From positions 166,266 to 230,265 of the forward strand of contig JAATFX010000020.1 of assembly GCA_015654925.1 (NCBI GenBank): a stretch of 64,000 nucleotides of DNA, in the 5' to 3' direction. The position numbers and the translations under genes are program-made. Within the stretch, counting starts at the first letter, position 1; every line of letters starts with the position of its first letter. The stretch comes from Enterobacterales bacterium. GTDB taxonomy: Bacteria > Pseudomonadota > Gammaproteobacteria > Enterobacterales > Enterobacteriaceae. The notes under the pieces were generated by a model, which ran no database searches, was not told the DNA's origin, and saw nothing but the letters and a program-made list of their open reading frames with translations. Shown here piece by piece: positions 1-8,393 of the stretch.

Positions 1-1
1 G

Positions 2-604
2 CTGGATTGGCTTGAGCTGGCGGGAGATTACGATCTGATCCGCAACCATATCGCCGCCACCCTGCCCGGTTTTACCGATTTCAATCGCCGCTGCGAAGAA
101 CCGGGCGGCTTTTATCTGGGTAACGCCGCGGCCGGGCTGCGTTTTAATACGCCCGGCGGCAAGGCGTGGTTCAGCTCGGCCGCGCTGCCGGATACGCTGT
201 TCCCGCAAATCGGCGGCCAGGCGGTGCCTTTTACCTTGCAAACCCTGCGTTCCCACGACCAGTACAACACCACCATCTACGGCATGGACGATCGCTACCG
301 CGGCGTTTACGGCCAGCGGGACGTGGTGTTTATCCACCCGGACGATTTGGCGGCGCTGGGATTGCAAGACGGCGATCGCGTGGATATCGAGACGCTATGG
401 CATGACGGCGTAAGCCGTAAAGTCAGCGGGTTCAAGGCTATCGGGTATGATATCCCGCGCGGCAATCTGGCGGCTTACTACCCGGAAACCAATCCGCTGG
501 TTCCGCTGTCGAGCTTCGGCGACGGCACCCATACCCCCACCTCGAAATCGGTGCCGGTACGGCTGGTACCCAGCCAAATCACCGCCGATAACCGCATTAT
601 TTAA
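2..604 (+). CDS. FdhF/YdeP-family molybdopterin oxidoreductase, C-terminal part (partial)
   Basis: The frame is open from the window edge to a TAA at 602-604, about 200 residues with no internal start needed. The segment around residues 75-200 (SHDQYNTTIYGMDDRYRGVYG, then HPDDLAALGLQDGDRVDIET) looks like the molybdopterin-dinucleotide binding domain at the end of formate dehydrogenase-like proteins. It most resembles the YdeP group, oxidoreductases of unknown substrate linked to acid stress in E. coli. The catalytic and Mo-ligand region lies outside the window, so the exact member cannot be fixed. A strong intrinsic terminator follows directly. Confidence 0.75.
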   Translation: MDWLELAGDYDLIRNHIAATLPGFTDFNRRCEEPGGFYLGNAAAGLRFNTPGGKAWFSSAALPDTLFPQIGGQAVPFTLQTLRSHDQYNTTIYGMDDRYRGVYGQRDVVFIHPDDLAALGLQDGDRVDIETLWHDGVSRKVSGFKAIGYDIPRGNLAAYYPETNPLVPLSSFGDGTHTPTSKSVPVRLVPSQITADNRII

Positions 605-619
605 TCTTGTTTTACCCTG

Positions 620-654
620 GCCGCCCGCGCGCCTTGCGCGCGGGCGGCTTTTTT
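620..654 (+). terminator. Intrinsic terminator after the YdeP-like gene
   Basis: A 12-bp perfect GC-rich stem (620-631 with 637-648) and a 5-nt loop are followed by TTTTTT. It sits 16 nt after the stop codon and separates this gene from rnb. Confidence 0.9.
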
Positions 655-751
655 CTGCCGTGAATCGGCCGTTATACTTGCCGCCGCCTGCCGATTCGCG
701 TAAAACTGTCTGCCGTTATTGAAGCCTTTTACACTCATATTTCTGGACATT

Positions 752-2686
752 ATGTTTCAAGATAACCCGCTGCTTGCGCAGCTAAAACAGCAACTTCACT
801 CTCAGACGCCGCGTGTCGAAGGCGTGGTCAAAGGTACTGAGAAAGGGTTTGGCTTCCTTGAAGTCGATGCTCAAAAGAGCTATTTCATCCCGCCGCCGTT
901 TATGAAAAAAGTGATGCACGGCGATCGGATCACCGCCACGGTGCGATCCGAAAAAGATCGGGAGATAGCCGAGCCGGAAGAGCTGCTTGAACCTTTCCTG
1001 TCGCGCTTCGTCGGCCGCGTCCAGCAAAAAGACGATCGGTTATCCATCGTGCCCAACCATCCGCTGATCCGGGAAGTCATCCCCTGCCGGCCGCTGCGCG
1101 GCGTGGAACATCAATTTCAAACCGGCGATTGGGCCGTCGCGGAAATGCGCCGCCACCCTCTCAAGGGCGATCGCCAGTTTTATGCCGAAATCACCCATCT
1201 GGTGACCACCGGCGACAATCATTTCGCCCCCTGGTGGGTAACCCTGGCCCGGCACAATCTGGAACGCGAAGCGCCGCTGATGCCGGAAGGACTGGCGTTG
1301 CACGATGAAAACCTTCCCCGCGAGGATTTAACCGCGCTGGATTTCATCACCATCGACAGCGCCAGCACCGAAGATATGGATGACGCCCTGTATGTGGCGG
1401 CGGGCGAAGGGGACGCGCTGGTGCTGACTATCGCCATCGCCGATCCCACCGCATACGTGTTGCCCGACAGTCCGCTGGATATGATTGCGCGCGAGCGCGC
1501 ATTCACCAATTATCTGCCGGGCTTTAATATTCCCATGCTGCCGCGCGACTTGTCCGATAACATCTGCTCGCTGCGCGCCAATGAGCGCCGTCCGGCGCTG
1601 GCCTGCCGCGTGACCGTCAACGGCGACGGTTCGCTCGGCGGCGAGCCGCGCTTTTTCGCCGCCTGGGTGGAATCGAAAGCCAAGCTGGTTTACGACGACA
1701 TTTCCGACTGGCTGGAACAAACCGGCGACTGGCAGCCCGGCAACCAGGCCGTCGCCGACCAGATCCGCTTGTTGCAGCGCGTCTGCCTGGCCCGCGCGGC
1801 CTGGCGCCAGGCTAACGCCCTGGTGTTTAAAGACCGGCCGGATTATCGCTTTGTGCTTGATGACCAGGGCGATGTGCTCGCCATCCAGATTGAACCGCGG
1901 CGCATCGCCAACCGCATGGTGGAAGAAGCGATGATTGCGGCTAACATCTGCGCCGCGCTGGTATTGCGCAGCGGCCTCGGTTATGGCGTATACAACGTGC
2001 ATAACGGCTTTGACGAGGCCCTGGTCGACCAGGCGGTGACGGTGCTGGCCAATAACGATGTGCAGGCCGACGCCGCCACGCTGCTGACCCTGGACGGTTT
2101 TTGCCGCCTGCGTCGCCAGTTGGACGCCCTGCCGACCACGTATCTTGACAGCCGCATTCGCCGTTTCCAGACCTTCGCGGAAATCAGCAGCGAACCGGGG
2201 CCGCATTTTGGCCTGGGGCTGGAAGCCTATGCCACCTGGACGTCGCCGATTCGTAAATATGGCGATATGATAAATCACCGCCTGCTCAAGGCGCTGATAA
2301 GCCACGGCACCGCGAGCCGCCCGTCGGAAGAGATCACGCTCAAGATGTCCGAACGCCGGCGTCTCAACCGCATGGCGGAGCGTGATGTGGGCGACTGGCT
2401 CTATGCCCGCTTCCTTAAGGATCAGGCCGGCAGCGACACCCGCTATAAAGCCGAAATCATCGACGTTTCACGCGGCGGCATGCGGGTACGCCTGATCGAG
2501 AACGGCGCCGTGGCGTTTATCCCGGCGCCCTTTATCCACAGCGTGCGCGATGAACTGGTGTGCAGCCAGGAAACCGGCACCGTGCAGGTCAAAGGCGAAG
2601 AGCGCTATCGCCAGGGCGACGCCGTCGAGGTGACCATCGCCGAAGTGCGGCAGGAAACCCGCTCGGTGATAGCCCGCCCCGCTTAA
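752..2686 (+). CDS. rnb: Exoribonuclease II
   Basis: A 644-residue RNase II, the same length as the E. coli enzyme. It degrades single-stranded RNA processively 3' to 5' in mRNA turnover. Two N-terminal cold-shock folds (about 1-170) precede the RNB catalytic domain (about 190-520) and a C-terminal S1 domain (about 555-640). The metal-binding Asp cluster is intact in [11 protein letters not shown] (Asp202, 208, 210, 211). The frame is open upstream to a TTG at 719, but ATG at 752 ([10 protein letters not shown]) gives the family length and sequence. It is a single-gene unit with its own terminator. Confidence 0.97.
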   Translation: MFQDNPLLAQLKQQLHSQTPRVEGVVKGTEKGFGFLEVDAQKSYFIPPPFMKKVMHGDRITATVRSEKDREIAEPEELLEPFLSRFVGRVQQKDDRLSIVPNHPLIREVIPCRPLRGVEHQFQTGDWAVAEMRRHPLKGDRQFYAEITHLVTTGDNHFAPWWVTLARHNLEREAPLMPEGLALHDENLPREDLTALDFITIDSASTEDMDDALYVAAGEGDALVLTIAIADPTAYVLPDSPLDMIARERAFTNYLPGFNIPMLPRDLSDNICSLRANERRPALACRVTVNGDGSLGGEPRFFAAWVESKAKLVYDDISDWLEQTGDWQPGNQAVADQIRLLQRVCLARAAWRQANALVFKDRPDYRFVLDDQGDVLAIQIEPRRIANRMVEEAMIAANICAALVLRSGLGYGVYNVHNGFDEALVDQAVTVLANNDVQADAATLLTLDGFCRLRRQLDALPTTYLDSRIRRFQTFAEISSEPGPHFGLGLEAYATWTSPIRKYGDMINHRLLKALISHGTASRPSEEITLKMSERRRLNRMAERDVGDWLYARFLKDQAGSDTRYKAEIIDVSRGGMRVRLIENGAVAFIPAPFIHSVRDELVCSQETGTVQVKGEERYRQGDAVEVTIAEVRQETRSVIARPA

Positions 2687-2705
2687 TCCGCGCCACCCGC
2701 AGACC

Positions 2706-2732
2706 AGCCAGGGATTATCCCTGGCTTTTTTT
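2706..2732 (+). terminator. Intrinsic terminator of rnb
   Basis: A 9-bp stem (2706-2714 with 2718-2726), loop TTA and a T run lie 19 nt after the rnb stop. Confidence 0.9.
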
Positions 2733-2748
2733 ATGCCCCGCATAACGC

Positions 2749-2773
2749 AAAAACCCCTCGCAAGCGGGGGGTT
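2749..2773 (-). terminator. Probable terminator of kdgT
   Basis: On the minus strand a GC-rich hairpin (AACCCC with GGGGTT, 2752-2773) is followed by five T. It lies about 35 nt past the kdgT stop and back to back with the rnb terminator, so rnb and kdgT converge without read-through. Confidence 0.7.
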
Positions 2774-2808
2774 CTAATGCACTGCTTATTGCTTGATGAC
2801 GTTAATTA

Positions 2809-3792
2809 TTATTTGATTACGGCCTGTTGCTCGACAATGGCCCGGCCTTTTTTCACCCGTTTGGAATACAGCGCGGTGATAATGGGCACCAGGATTGAGG
2901 TCACAATCACCGAGGTGGCCACCAGGGCGGTTGCCGCCGGCGCCATCGGTTTGAAGGCCGGCACCATTTCGGCAATCAGCACCGGGGTCGCGACCGCGGC
3001 GCCAGCGGAGCTGGAGGCGGCAATACCCGCGGTACCGTCGCCGCCGCCGATAAACTTATCGGCCAGGATGAGCGGAATACCGGTGACGATGATAACCGAA
3101 ATACCCAGCAGAATGCCCAGCAAGCCGGTTTGAGCGATAACATTAAGGTTGATGGTATTGCCCAGCGCGAAAGCGAAGAACGGAATCAGCGTCTGTACCG
3201 CCTTGCTGAAAAATTCACGCAGTTCGGGGTCCAGATTGCCCAGCGCAAAGCCAATCAGGAAAGGCAATACCGCGCCGACAAACACGTGCGGTTCAAAAGA
3301 AGCGATACCGGCGGTGCCCAAGATAATCATGGTCATCAATGGGCCGGATTCCAGCGACATCAGGACAAACGCGCCTGATTCTTCTTTGGTGCCGTACTGC
3401 TGCATGATGGACGCATACAGTCCACCGTTGGTCATATCCATGGAGGCCACCAGCGCCAGCGTGGATAAACCGGCGAAAAAGCCGATTTCAACGCCGTTGG
3501 CCGGCAACAACCGGGATGCCACCGCCGCCACAACCCAGGCTACGGCGATTTTTGTTACAACCAGCGTTCCCGATTTGCGTAAGACGGTACCGGTAGCGCT
3601 GAGTTTAATTGACGCACCCATACAGAAAAACCACACCGCCAAAATAGGCACGGTGCCGGAAATCAGGCCGTTGGTAAACGAACCGAAATATTTACCCGCA
3701 TCAGGAGCGAAGGTATGACAAAGGGCGCCAATAAATAAGGGCACCAGCATCATACCACCAGGGATTTTGTCAATTGCACGTTTGATTTGCAT
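2809..3792 (-). CDS. kdgT: 2-keto-3-deoxygluconate permease
   Basis: KdgT imports 2-keto-3-deoxygluconate, the central intermediate of pectin and hexuronate breakdown, across the inner membrane by proton symport. From ATG at 3792 ([16 protein letters not shown]) the protein has 327 residues, the family length, and a continuous run of about ten hydrophobic segments. AGGTGG is well placed as RBS just upstream. The frame extends 49 codons further upstream, but that stretch is the untranslated leader and contains the KdgR operator. Promoter, CRP site and KdgR box are all readable in front (separate entries). The gene stands alone; kdgK and kdgA are not in the window. Confidence 0.95.
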   Translation of the reverse strand: MQIKRAIDKIPGGMMLVPLFIGALCHTFAPDAGKYFGSFTNGLISGTVPILAVWFFCMGASIKLSATGTVLRKSGTLVVTKIAVAWVVAAVASRLLPANGVEIGFFAGLSTLALVASMDMTNGGLYASIMQQYGTKEESGAFVLMSLESGPLMTMIILGTAGIASFEPHVFVGAVLPFLIGFALGNLDPELREFFSKAVQTLIPFFAFALGNTINLNVIAQTGLLGILLGISVIIVTGIPLILADKFIGGGDGTAGIAASSSAGAAVATPVLIAEMVPAFKPMAPAATALVATSVIVTSILVPIITALYSKRVKKGRAIVEQQAVIK

Positions 3793-3928
3793 CGTGATTC
3801 CACCTAAGTTCGAATTAATTCCCATGATTCGTAGGGTGCCATTCCCTGGCCATGCCCCGTTCAGTGACGGGGTCAGTTGAGCGGTAAAGTAACCGGTTAC
3901 ATCCTGAAATTCAGTGATCTGGAACATA

Positions 3929-3949
3929 AAATGAAACATTGTTTCTTTT
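3929..3949 (-). promoter_or_regulatory. KdgR operator upstream of kdgT
   Basis: TGAAACA-T-TGTTTCT (3932-3946) with A/T-rich flanks matches the KdgR repressor site known from pectinolytic enterobacteria (TGAAACA-N-TGTTTCA), with one asymmetric base. Its centre (3939) falls about 17 nt downstream of the predicted transcription start, a normal position for repression. KdgR itself is not in the window. Confidence 0.8.
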
Positions 3950-3962
3950 TTAAAAGAAGATC

Positions 3963-3991
3963 ATTTTATTTGTGTAGGTATGCAGTTTCAA
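3963..3991 (-). promoter_or_regulatory. Predicted sigma-70 promoter of kdgT
   Basis: On the minus strand TTGAAA (-35, 3986-3991), a 17-nt spacer and TAAAAT (-10, 3963-3968) predict a start near 3956. It lies between a CRP-like site and the KdgR box. Confidence 0.65.
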
Positions 3992-3993
3992 AA

Positions 3994-4009
3994 TGCGATA
4001 TCGATCACA
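3994..4009. promoter_or_regulatory. CRP-cAMP site for kdgT
   Basis: TGCGA-TATCGA-TCACA differs from the CRP consensus (TGTGA-N6-TCACA) at one base. Its centre is about 45 nt upstream of the predicted kdgT start and abuts the -35 box, close to a class II activator position. Confidence 0.7.
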
Positions 4010-4130
4010 TTTTCTTATGGCAAGCCCCGCCCCGCCCATATGGAGCGCAGAAGTGGCGAAGCAAACAATGAAGTAACCGTGACGGGCTTAAAGCGCAGAC
4101 TACATGTTTGGCGGCGTGCTGGCGGGAGGT

Positions 4131-4178
4131 AAAAAACACCCCTGCGCCCGGGACCGAGGGAGGTCCAGGCACCAGGGG
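4131..4178 (-). terminator. Intrinsic terminator of araD
   Basis: On the minus strand a long interrupted hairpin has arms CCCCTG.GCC.GGACC and GGTCC.GGC.CAGGGG. It is followed by GTTTTTT (the A run 4131-4136 on the plus strand) and begins 18 nt past the araD stop. Confidence 0.8.
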
Positions 4179-4195
4179 CAAATCAGGGGCGTGGC

Positions 4196-4891
4196 TTATT
4201 GACCGTAATAGGCGTTCTTACCGTGCTTGCGCAGATAATGCTTATCCAGCAACTCCGGCTGCATGGCGCCCAGATCCGGCGTCAGTTGGCGAGAGAAGAT
4301 GCCCATATAGGCCAGCTCTTCCAGTACCACGGCGTTATGCACCGCGGTTTCGGCATCGGGCCCCCAGGCGAAGGGGCCGTGGGAATTGACCAGTACGGCG
4401 GGGACGGCGGCGGGTTCGATATTACGGCTGTTAAAGGTTTCGACAATCACCTTGCCGGTCTCCCATTCATAACGCCCCTGGATTTCCGCCGCGGTCATCA
4501 GCCGGGTGCAGGGAATGGCGCCGTAGAAATAGTCCGCATGGGTGGTGCCCCAGGCCGGAATGTCCAGGCCTGCCTGCGCCCAGATGGTGGCATGGCGGGA
4601 GTGGGTATGCACGATACCGCCGATACCGGCGAATTCCAGATAAAGCACCCGGTGGGTATCGGTATCGGAAGAGGGTTTTTTGCTGCCTTCGACCACGCGG
4701 CCGGTTTCCAGCTCCACCACTACCATATCGTCGCGGGTCATGTTGTCATAGCTAACCCCTGAAGGCTTGATCACCAGCAGTCCCTGGGCGCGATCCACCG
4801 CGCTGACGTTGCCCCAGGTGAATGTCACCAGATGGTGTTGCGGCAGGGCCAGATTGGCTTCCAGCACCTGCTGTTTTAATTCGTTGAGCAT
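4196..4891 (-). CDS. araD: L-ribulose-5-phosphate 4-epimerase
   Basis: A 231-residue class II aldolase-fold epimerase, the same length as E. coli AraD. It converts L-ribulose 5-phosphate to D-xylulose 5-phosphate and so feeds L-arabinose into the pentose phosphate pathway. The Zn-binding HTHSRH (His95, His97), SSDT around 74-77 and the C-terminal HYLRKHG...YYGQ are present. GAGGACAAACCA-ATG gives a good RBS. No araBA or araC lies beside it, which is unusual. UlaF/SgbE-type epimerases are close paralogues, but similarity to AraD along the whole length favours AraD. It lies 404 nt upstream of kdgT on the same strand, with its own terminator in between. Confidence 0.93.
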   Translation of the reverse strand: MLNELKQQVLEANLALPQHHLVTFTWGNVSAVDRAQGLLVIKPSGVSYDNMTRDDMVVVELETGRVVEGSKKPSSDTDTHRVLYLEFAGIGGIVHTHSRHATIWAQAGLDIPAWGTTHADYFYGAIPCTRLMTAAEIQGRYEWETGKVIVETFNSRNIEPAAVPAVLVNSHGPFAWGPDAETAVHNAVVLEELAYMGIFSRQLTPDLGAMQPELLDKHYLRKHGKNAYYGQ

Positions 4892-5082
4892 TGGTTTGTC
4901 CTCTTATACCCCAGAAGACATTGTCCCGGCAGGCGGCGGCATCCGGTATGGCGTAAACAGCTAAAGACCGTGTTGGCTTCTGCTATTGACCATTTTTAGC
5001 GACCGGTCAACGGCGGGGTTGGACCCTTGGGCGCCGGCGCAGCTTTTTTCAAATCATTACAGGCTAAACAAGCGGGTCGGGA

Positions 5083-5097
5083 CTATAATCATTATCA
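5083..5097. promoter_or_regulatory. Fur-box-like sequence overlapping the osmB promoter
   Basis: Read on the minus strand, TGATAATGATTATAG matches the 7-1-7 Fur motif (TGATAAT-N-ATTATCA) at 13 of 15 bases. The same bases contain TATAAT (5084-5089), a plausible -10 about 35 nt before osmB. The match is clear, but Fur control of osmB is not established. Confidence 0.4.
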
Positions 5098-5124
5098 ATG
5101 ATAACGTTACAAATGGAGAAGTTG

Positions 5125-5346
5125 ATGATGAAGAAAAGCTCAACAAAACGTATTGCCGCCGCGGCCTTGGCGGTCACCCTCGCCCTGTCTCTCACCGCCT
5201 GCTCCAACTGGTCCAAACGCGACCGTAATACCGCTATCGGCGCCGGCGCGGGCGCAGTGGGCGGCGCCGTTCTGACCAACGGCAGCGGCTTGGGTACGGT
5301 TGGGGGCGCGGCGGTCGGCGGGATTATCGGCCATCAGGTCCATTAA
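5125..5346 (+). CDS. osmB: Osmotically inducible lipoprotein B
   Basis: A small outer-membrane lipoprotein of 73 residues. The signal peptide (basic start, hydrophobic core) ends in the lipobox LTAC-SNW. The mature part holds SNWSKRDRNTAIGAGAGA and the glycine-rich GGAAVGGIIGHQV, as in E. coli OsmB, which is induced by osmotic and stationary-phase stress. GGAG at 5115-5118 is the RBS. The ATGs at 5125 and 5128 are both possible starts; 5128 gives exactly 72 residues as in E. coli. The mature protein is a glycine-zipper-like repeat. Confidence 0.95.
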   Translation: MMKKSSTKRIAAAALAVTLALSLTACSNWSKRDRNTAIGAGAGAVGGAVLTNGSGLGTVGGAAVGGIIGHQVH

Positions 5347-5352
5347 TTGATT

Positions 5353-5380
5353 CAATGACCTGCTGCAAGGCGGGTCATTG
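5353..5380. repeat. Inverted repeat after osmB
   Basis: CAATGACC (5353-5360) and GGTCATTG (5373-5380) form an 8-bp stem with a 12-nt loop, starting 7 nt past the osmB stop. No T run follows, so it may be a stabilising or weak termination hairpin. Confidence 0.55.
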
Positions 5381-5481
5381 GGGTCGTAAACGCGTGCGAT
5401 CGCGTTCAATACAGGTTGCCGGACACTCGGATTCCTCTGATATTTGCCCTTTCACAGAACGCCGCGATGTCCGGCAGTTTG

Positions 5482-5805
5482 TCAGCCGCCGGCCAGTTTG
5501 ACCTTCATGCCCTTGGCTTCCAACAGCTGTTTTAGCAACTCCCGCTTATCACCCTGAATTTCGATCGTCCCGTCTTTTACCGATCCGCCGCAGCCGCACT
5601 TCTTTTTCAGCTCGGCGGCCAGCACATTTAACGCGCCGTCATCCAACGCCAGCCCGGTAAGCAGGCACACGCCCTTGCCTTTGCGGCCGCTGGTCTGGCG
5701 CTGGATGCGGACAATCCCGTCCCCGGCGGGACGGGCCGCGGGACGAGGCTTTTCGTCAATCCGACCACTGTCGGTGGAATAAACTAACCGGCTGTTATCG
5801 TCCAT
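5482..5805 (-). CDS. yciH: SUI1/eIF1-domain protein YciH
   Basis: A 107-residue SUI1-fold protein, the bacterial relative of translation initiation factor eIF1. In E. coli it influences initiation fidelity in vitro. The core motif KGKGVCLLTGL followed by KKKCGCGGSVKDGTIEIQGD marks the family. Its ATG overlaps the pyrF stop by one base (TGATG), so it is translationally coupled to pyrF, the same arrangement as in E. coli. Confidence 0.95.
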   Translation of the reverse strand: MDDNSRLVYSTDSGRIDEKPRPAARPAGDGIVRIQRQTSGRKGKGVCLLTGLALDDGALNVLAAELKKKCGCGGSVKDGTIEIQGDKRELLKQLLEAKGMKVKLAGG

Positions 5806-6545
5806 CAGTCAGATCCATTACGTAAAGAAAGTAAAATCGAGCGCAGCGCGGCGTCGGGATCGGCGGATTGGGTGATCGGACGCCCGATCACCATGTAATC
5901 CACCCCCGCGCGCCGGGCCTGCGCCGGCGTCATCACGCGCCGCTGGTCGCCGGCGTCGCTGCCCGCGGGACGGATACCCGGCGTGACCAGGGCGAAATCC
6001 GCGCCAAAGCGGGTTTTAAACGCCGCCGCTTCGTGCGCGGAACAGACCACCCCGTCCAATCCGCAGCGCCGGGTCAACTCCGCCAGCCGCCCGGCGTACT
6101 GCGTTGCCGTATAAGGAATGCCCAGCCCCGCCAGATCGTCATCGGCCATGCTGGTCAACACCGTCACGGCAATCAGCCGGGGAGCATCAGCGCCAAACGG
6201 CGCCAGCGCAGCTTTGGCGGCGCTCATCATGCGCTCGCCGCCGCTGGCGTGGACATTCACCATCCAAACCCCCAGATCCGCCGCCGCGCCGACGGCTTTG
6301 GCCACGGTATTGGGAATATCATGGAATTTGAGATCGAGGAAAATATCAAAGCCTTTATCCTGGAGCTCGCGCACCAGCCCGGGGCCGAAACGGGTAAACA
6401 TCTCTTTGCCGATTTTCAGGCGGCAGTCCGCCGGGGCAACCCGGTCGGCGAACGCCAGGGCCTGCTGCCGTTCGGCATAATCCAGCGCGACGATAACCGG
6501 TGAGACGGGCATTGACGCGGCAGTCGACGAAAAATCGCTTGTCAT
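5805..6545 (-). CDS. pyrF: Orotidine-5'-phosphate decarboxylase
   Basis: A TIM-barrel enzyme of 246 residues catalysing the last step of UMP synthesis, OMP to UMP plus CO2. The catalytic DLKFHD motif (Asp71, Lys73, Asp76) and the phosphate-binding TPGIRP and YMVIGRPIT segments are intact. It is the first gene of a pyrF-yciH pair. The lapA-lapB genes end 100 nt upstream on the same strand, so read-through from them is possible. Confidence 0.97.
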   Translation of the reverse strand: MTSDFSSTAASMPVSPVIVALDYAERQQALAFADRVAPADCRLKIGKEMFTRFGPGLVRELQDKGFDIFLDLKFHDIPNTVAKAVGAAADLGVWMVNVHASGGERMMSAAKAALAPFGADAPRLIAVTVLTSMADDDLAGLGIPYTATQYAGRLAELTRRCGLDGVVCSAHEAAAFKTRFGADFALVTPGIRPAGSDAGDQRRVMTPAQARRAGVDYMVIGRPITQSADPDAALRSILLSLRNGSD

Positions 6546-6646
6546 GGCTAAAAACCTTGCTTAATAAACGGCTCATCCGGGGATGGTGACCTTGATTCGT
6601 GAATGTTACCCGCCGCCGGCCTAAAATCCCAGATCGCCGCGCTCAC

Positions 6647-7816
6647 TTACTGCTCGTCGAGACCGCGAATCGGCTTGATGGACGCCCAGGATTTACAGGA
6701 GGGGCATTGCCAATAGAGGCTATGGGAGGTAAAACCGCATTTATTGCAGCGATAGCGGGGTTTGGTGCGGATCTGTTCGCCCACCATGTCGCGCAGCGCC
6801 TGGAACCCTTCCTTGGCCCTGCCGTCTTCCACTTCGTCCAGATGGAAATCCATCAGCCGGTGGAACATCCGCATGGTGGGGTGCTGGCGCAACTGCTGGC
6901 TGATATAGACCTGGGCCTGTTCGCTGCCCTCATCGCGTTCAATCACCTCGCCGAGCAGCAGTTCCGCCGCGGCGCCGGTATTGAGCTCCACGCAGCGGCG
7001 CAGGAAATCAGCCCAGGCTTCCGGCTGGTTAAGATGCTGATAACAGGTTTGCAGGATAGGCAAGGTTTCGCTGACCATTTCTTTGTCCTGGTCCAGCACC
7101 CGCTGCAATACGGGAACCGCCGCGGCGTAGTCGGTCCGCGCCATGAAAATCCGCGCCATCATAATCGATACCCGCGCGCAATTTTTGTCCGCCGACGCGC
7201 CTTTCTTCAGCAGCGACATGGCTTTATCCAGATCGTCGCTGCCCATGGCCTGCAAGGCCAGCTCGCAGTAAAAATGGGCGATTTCCACCCGGCGATGCTC
7301 CTTGCCCATTTTCACCAGCTTTTCAGCGGCGTCAATGGCCTTGGTCCACTCGCTGGTGGCCTGGTAGATTTGCAATAACTGCTGCAAAGCCCCGGAGCGA
7401 AAATCGTCTTCGTTCACCAACTGGTTGAACATTTCCTCGGCGCGGTCATAAAAACCGGCCGCCATATAATCCCGGCCCAGTTGCTGGACGGCCAACTGAC
7501 GCTGTTCAAAGCTCAACGCGGTGCTTTCCATCAGGGCCTGGTGGATACGGATGGCCCGGTCCACTTCGCCGCGCGAACGAAACAAATTGCCCAAGGTCAG
7601 ATGCGCCTCGACGGCATTGCTGTCTTCCTTGAGCATATCCAGAAACAGATCCACCGCCTTGTCCTGCTGATTGCTCAGCAGGAAGTTAACCCCCGCGACG
7701 TACTCGCGCGACAGGCGATTGGCATTCTGTTGCTTATCCTGCTGCGCGCTCCTGCGCCCCATGTACCAACCGTATGCGGCAGCCACGGGCAACAACAGAA
7801 ACAGCAGTTCTAACAT
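6647..7816 (-). CDS. lapB: LPS assembly regulator LapB (YciM)
   Basis: A 389-residue inner-membrane protein. It has one N-terminal transmembrane helix (about 2-20) and a cytoplasmic array of TPR repeats (about 35-330). A rubredoxin-like C-terminal metal site follows, with two CxxC pairs (CNKC near 357, CPSC near 371). LapB presents LpxC to the protease FtsH and so limits LPS synthesis; it also scaffolds LPS assembly. It lies 6 nt downstream of lapA, as in E. coli. Confidence 0.97.
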   Translation of the reverse strand: MLELLFLLLPVAAAYGWYMGRRSAQQDKQQNANRLSREYVAGVNFLLSNQQDKAVDLFLDMLKEDSNAVEAHLTLGNLFRSRGEVDRAIRIHQALMESTALSFEQRQLAVQQLGRDYMAAGFYDRAEEMFNQLVNEDDFRSGALQQLLQIYQATSEWTKAIDAAEKLVKMGKEHRRVEIAHFYCELALQAMGSDDLDKAMSLLKKGASADKNCARVSIMMARIFMARTDYAAAVPVLQRVLDQDKEMVSETLPILQTCYQHLNQPEAWADFLRRCVELNTGAAAELLLGEVIERDEGSEQAQVYISQQLRQHPTMRMFHRLMDFHLDEVEDGRAKEGFQALRDMVGEQIRTKPRYRCNKCGFTSHSLYWQCPSCKSWASIKPIRGLDEQ

Positions 7817-7822
7817 AACCGA

Positions 7823-8143
7823 TTATTCCTTACTGACGACGGGCACGGCGGGCGCGGGCGTGACGATATCAACCTGGGCCGCGGGAGCGGGCTGCTGCTC
7901 CAGGCGCTTGATTTTACGTTCAGCACGCATCAGCGCGATACGTACGCGCAGATAAAACAGGCCGCAGATAATCCAGCCAAGAATAAATCCCATCGCAAAC
8001 AATACCGTCATCAGGGTGGAGACGCGGTATTCGCCCTGGGCCAGTAAGTAATTAAAGGTGACCACCTGATCGTTATGCGCCCCAAAGGTGACTGAAATAA
8101 TAAAAATCACCAGAACCAGCAAAAATATCAGTACATATTTCAC
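7823..8143 (-). CDS. lapA: LPS assembly protein LapA (YciS)
   Basis: A 106-residue membrane protein with two hydrophobic segments (about 2-20 and 43-66) joined by a short polar loop. A basic cytoplasmic helix (RVRIALMRAERKIKRLEQ) and a Pro/Ala tail follow. This is the DUF1049/LapA layout. It is translated just ahead of lapB and works with it in LPS homeostasis. The pgpB gene, which follows lapA in E. coli, is displaced here by about 10 kb of accessory DNA. Confidence 0.93.
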   Translation of the reverse strand: MKYVLIFLLVLVIFIISVTFGAHNDQVVTFNYLLAQGEYRVSTLMTVLFAMGFILGWIICGLFYLRVRIALMRAERKIKRLEQQPAPAAQVDIVTPAPAVPVVSKE

Positions 8144-8212
8144 ATTTTTTCCCGCAAACAGCGTTATTCGAATGGATCACGCCGATACTCCGGCACCAAG
8201 ACTGTATAAATT

Positions 8213-8241
8213 AGCATTTCCCGCGTTACGAAGGAAATGCT
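8213..8241. repeat. 9-bp inverted repeat in the lapA-regulator intergenic region
   Basis: AGCATTTCC (8213-8221) and GGAAATGCT (8233-8241) are perfect arms around an 11-nt spacer in the divergent gap between lapA and the SorC-type regulator. It could be an operator or a transcript hairpin. Nothing else is recognised between 8144 and 8393. Confidence 0.5.
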
Positions 8242-8393
8242 GTAGACAACATATGGGCATTATCTGCTTCGCCGCGGCTTAATGACTATAGGCGGCCCGG
8301 CGATAAAACCCAACCTGCCGGCTACCCGTCTTGTTATTTATTCAGATATGCATAAAAATGTCCCCATCATACCGATACGTCAGGAGACGTCGC

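Noticed and set aside
1328..2305. 325-codon open frame antisense to rnb
   Set aside because: Lies wholly inside the conserved RNB domain on the opposite strand; spurious.
3793..3939. N-terminal extension of kdgT
   Set aside because: The extra 49 codons contain promoter-proximal leader and the KdgR box region, and the ATG at 3792 has the RBS and family start.
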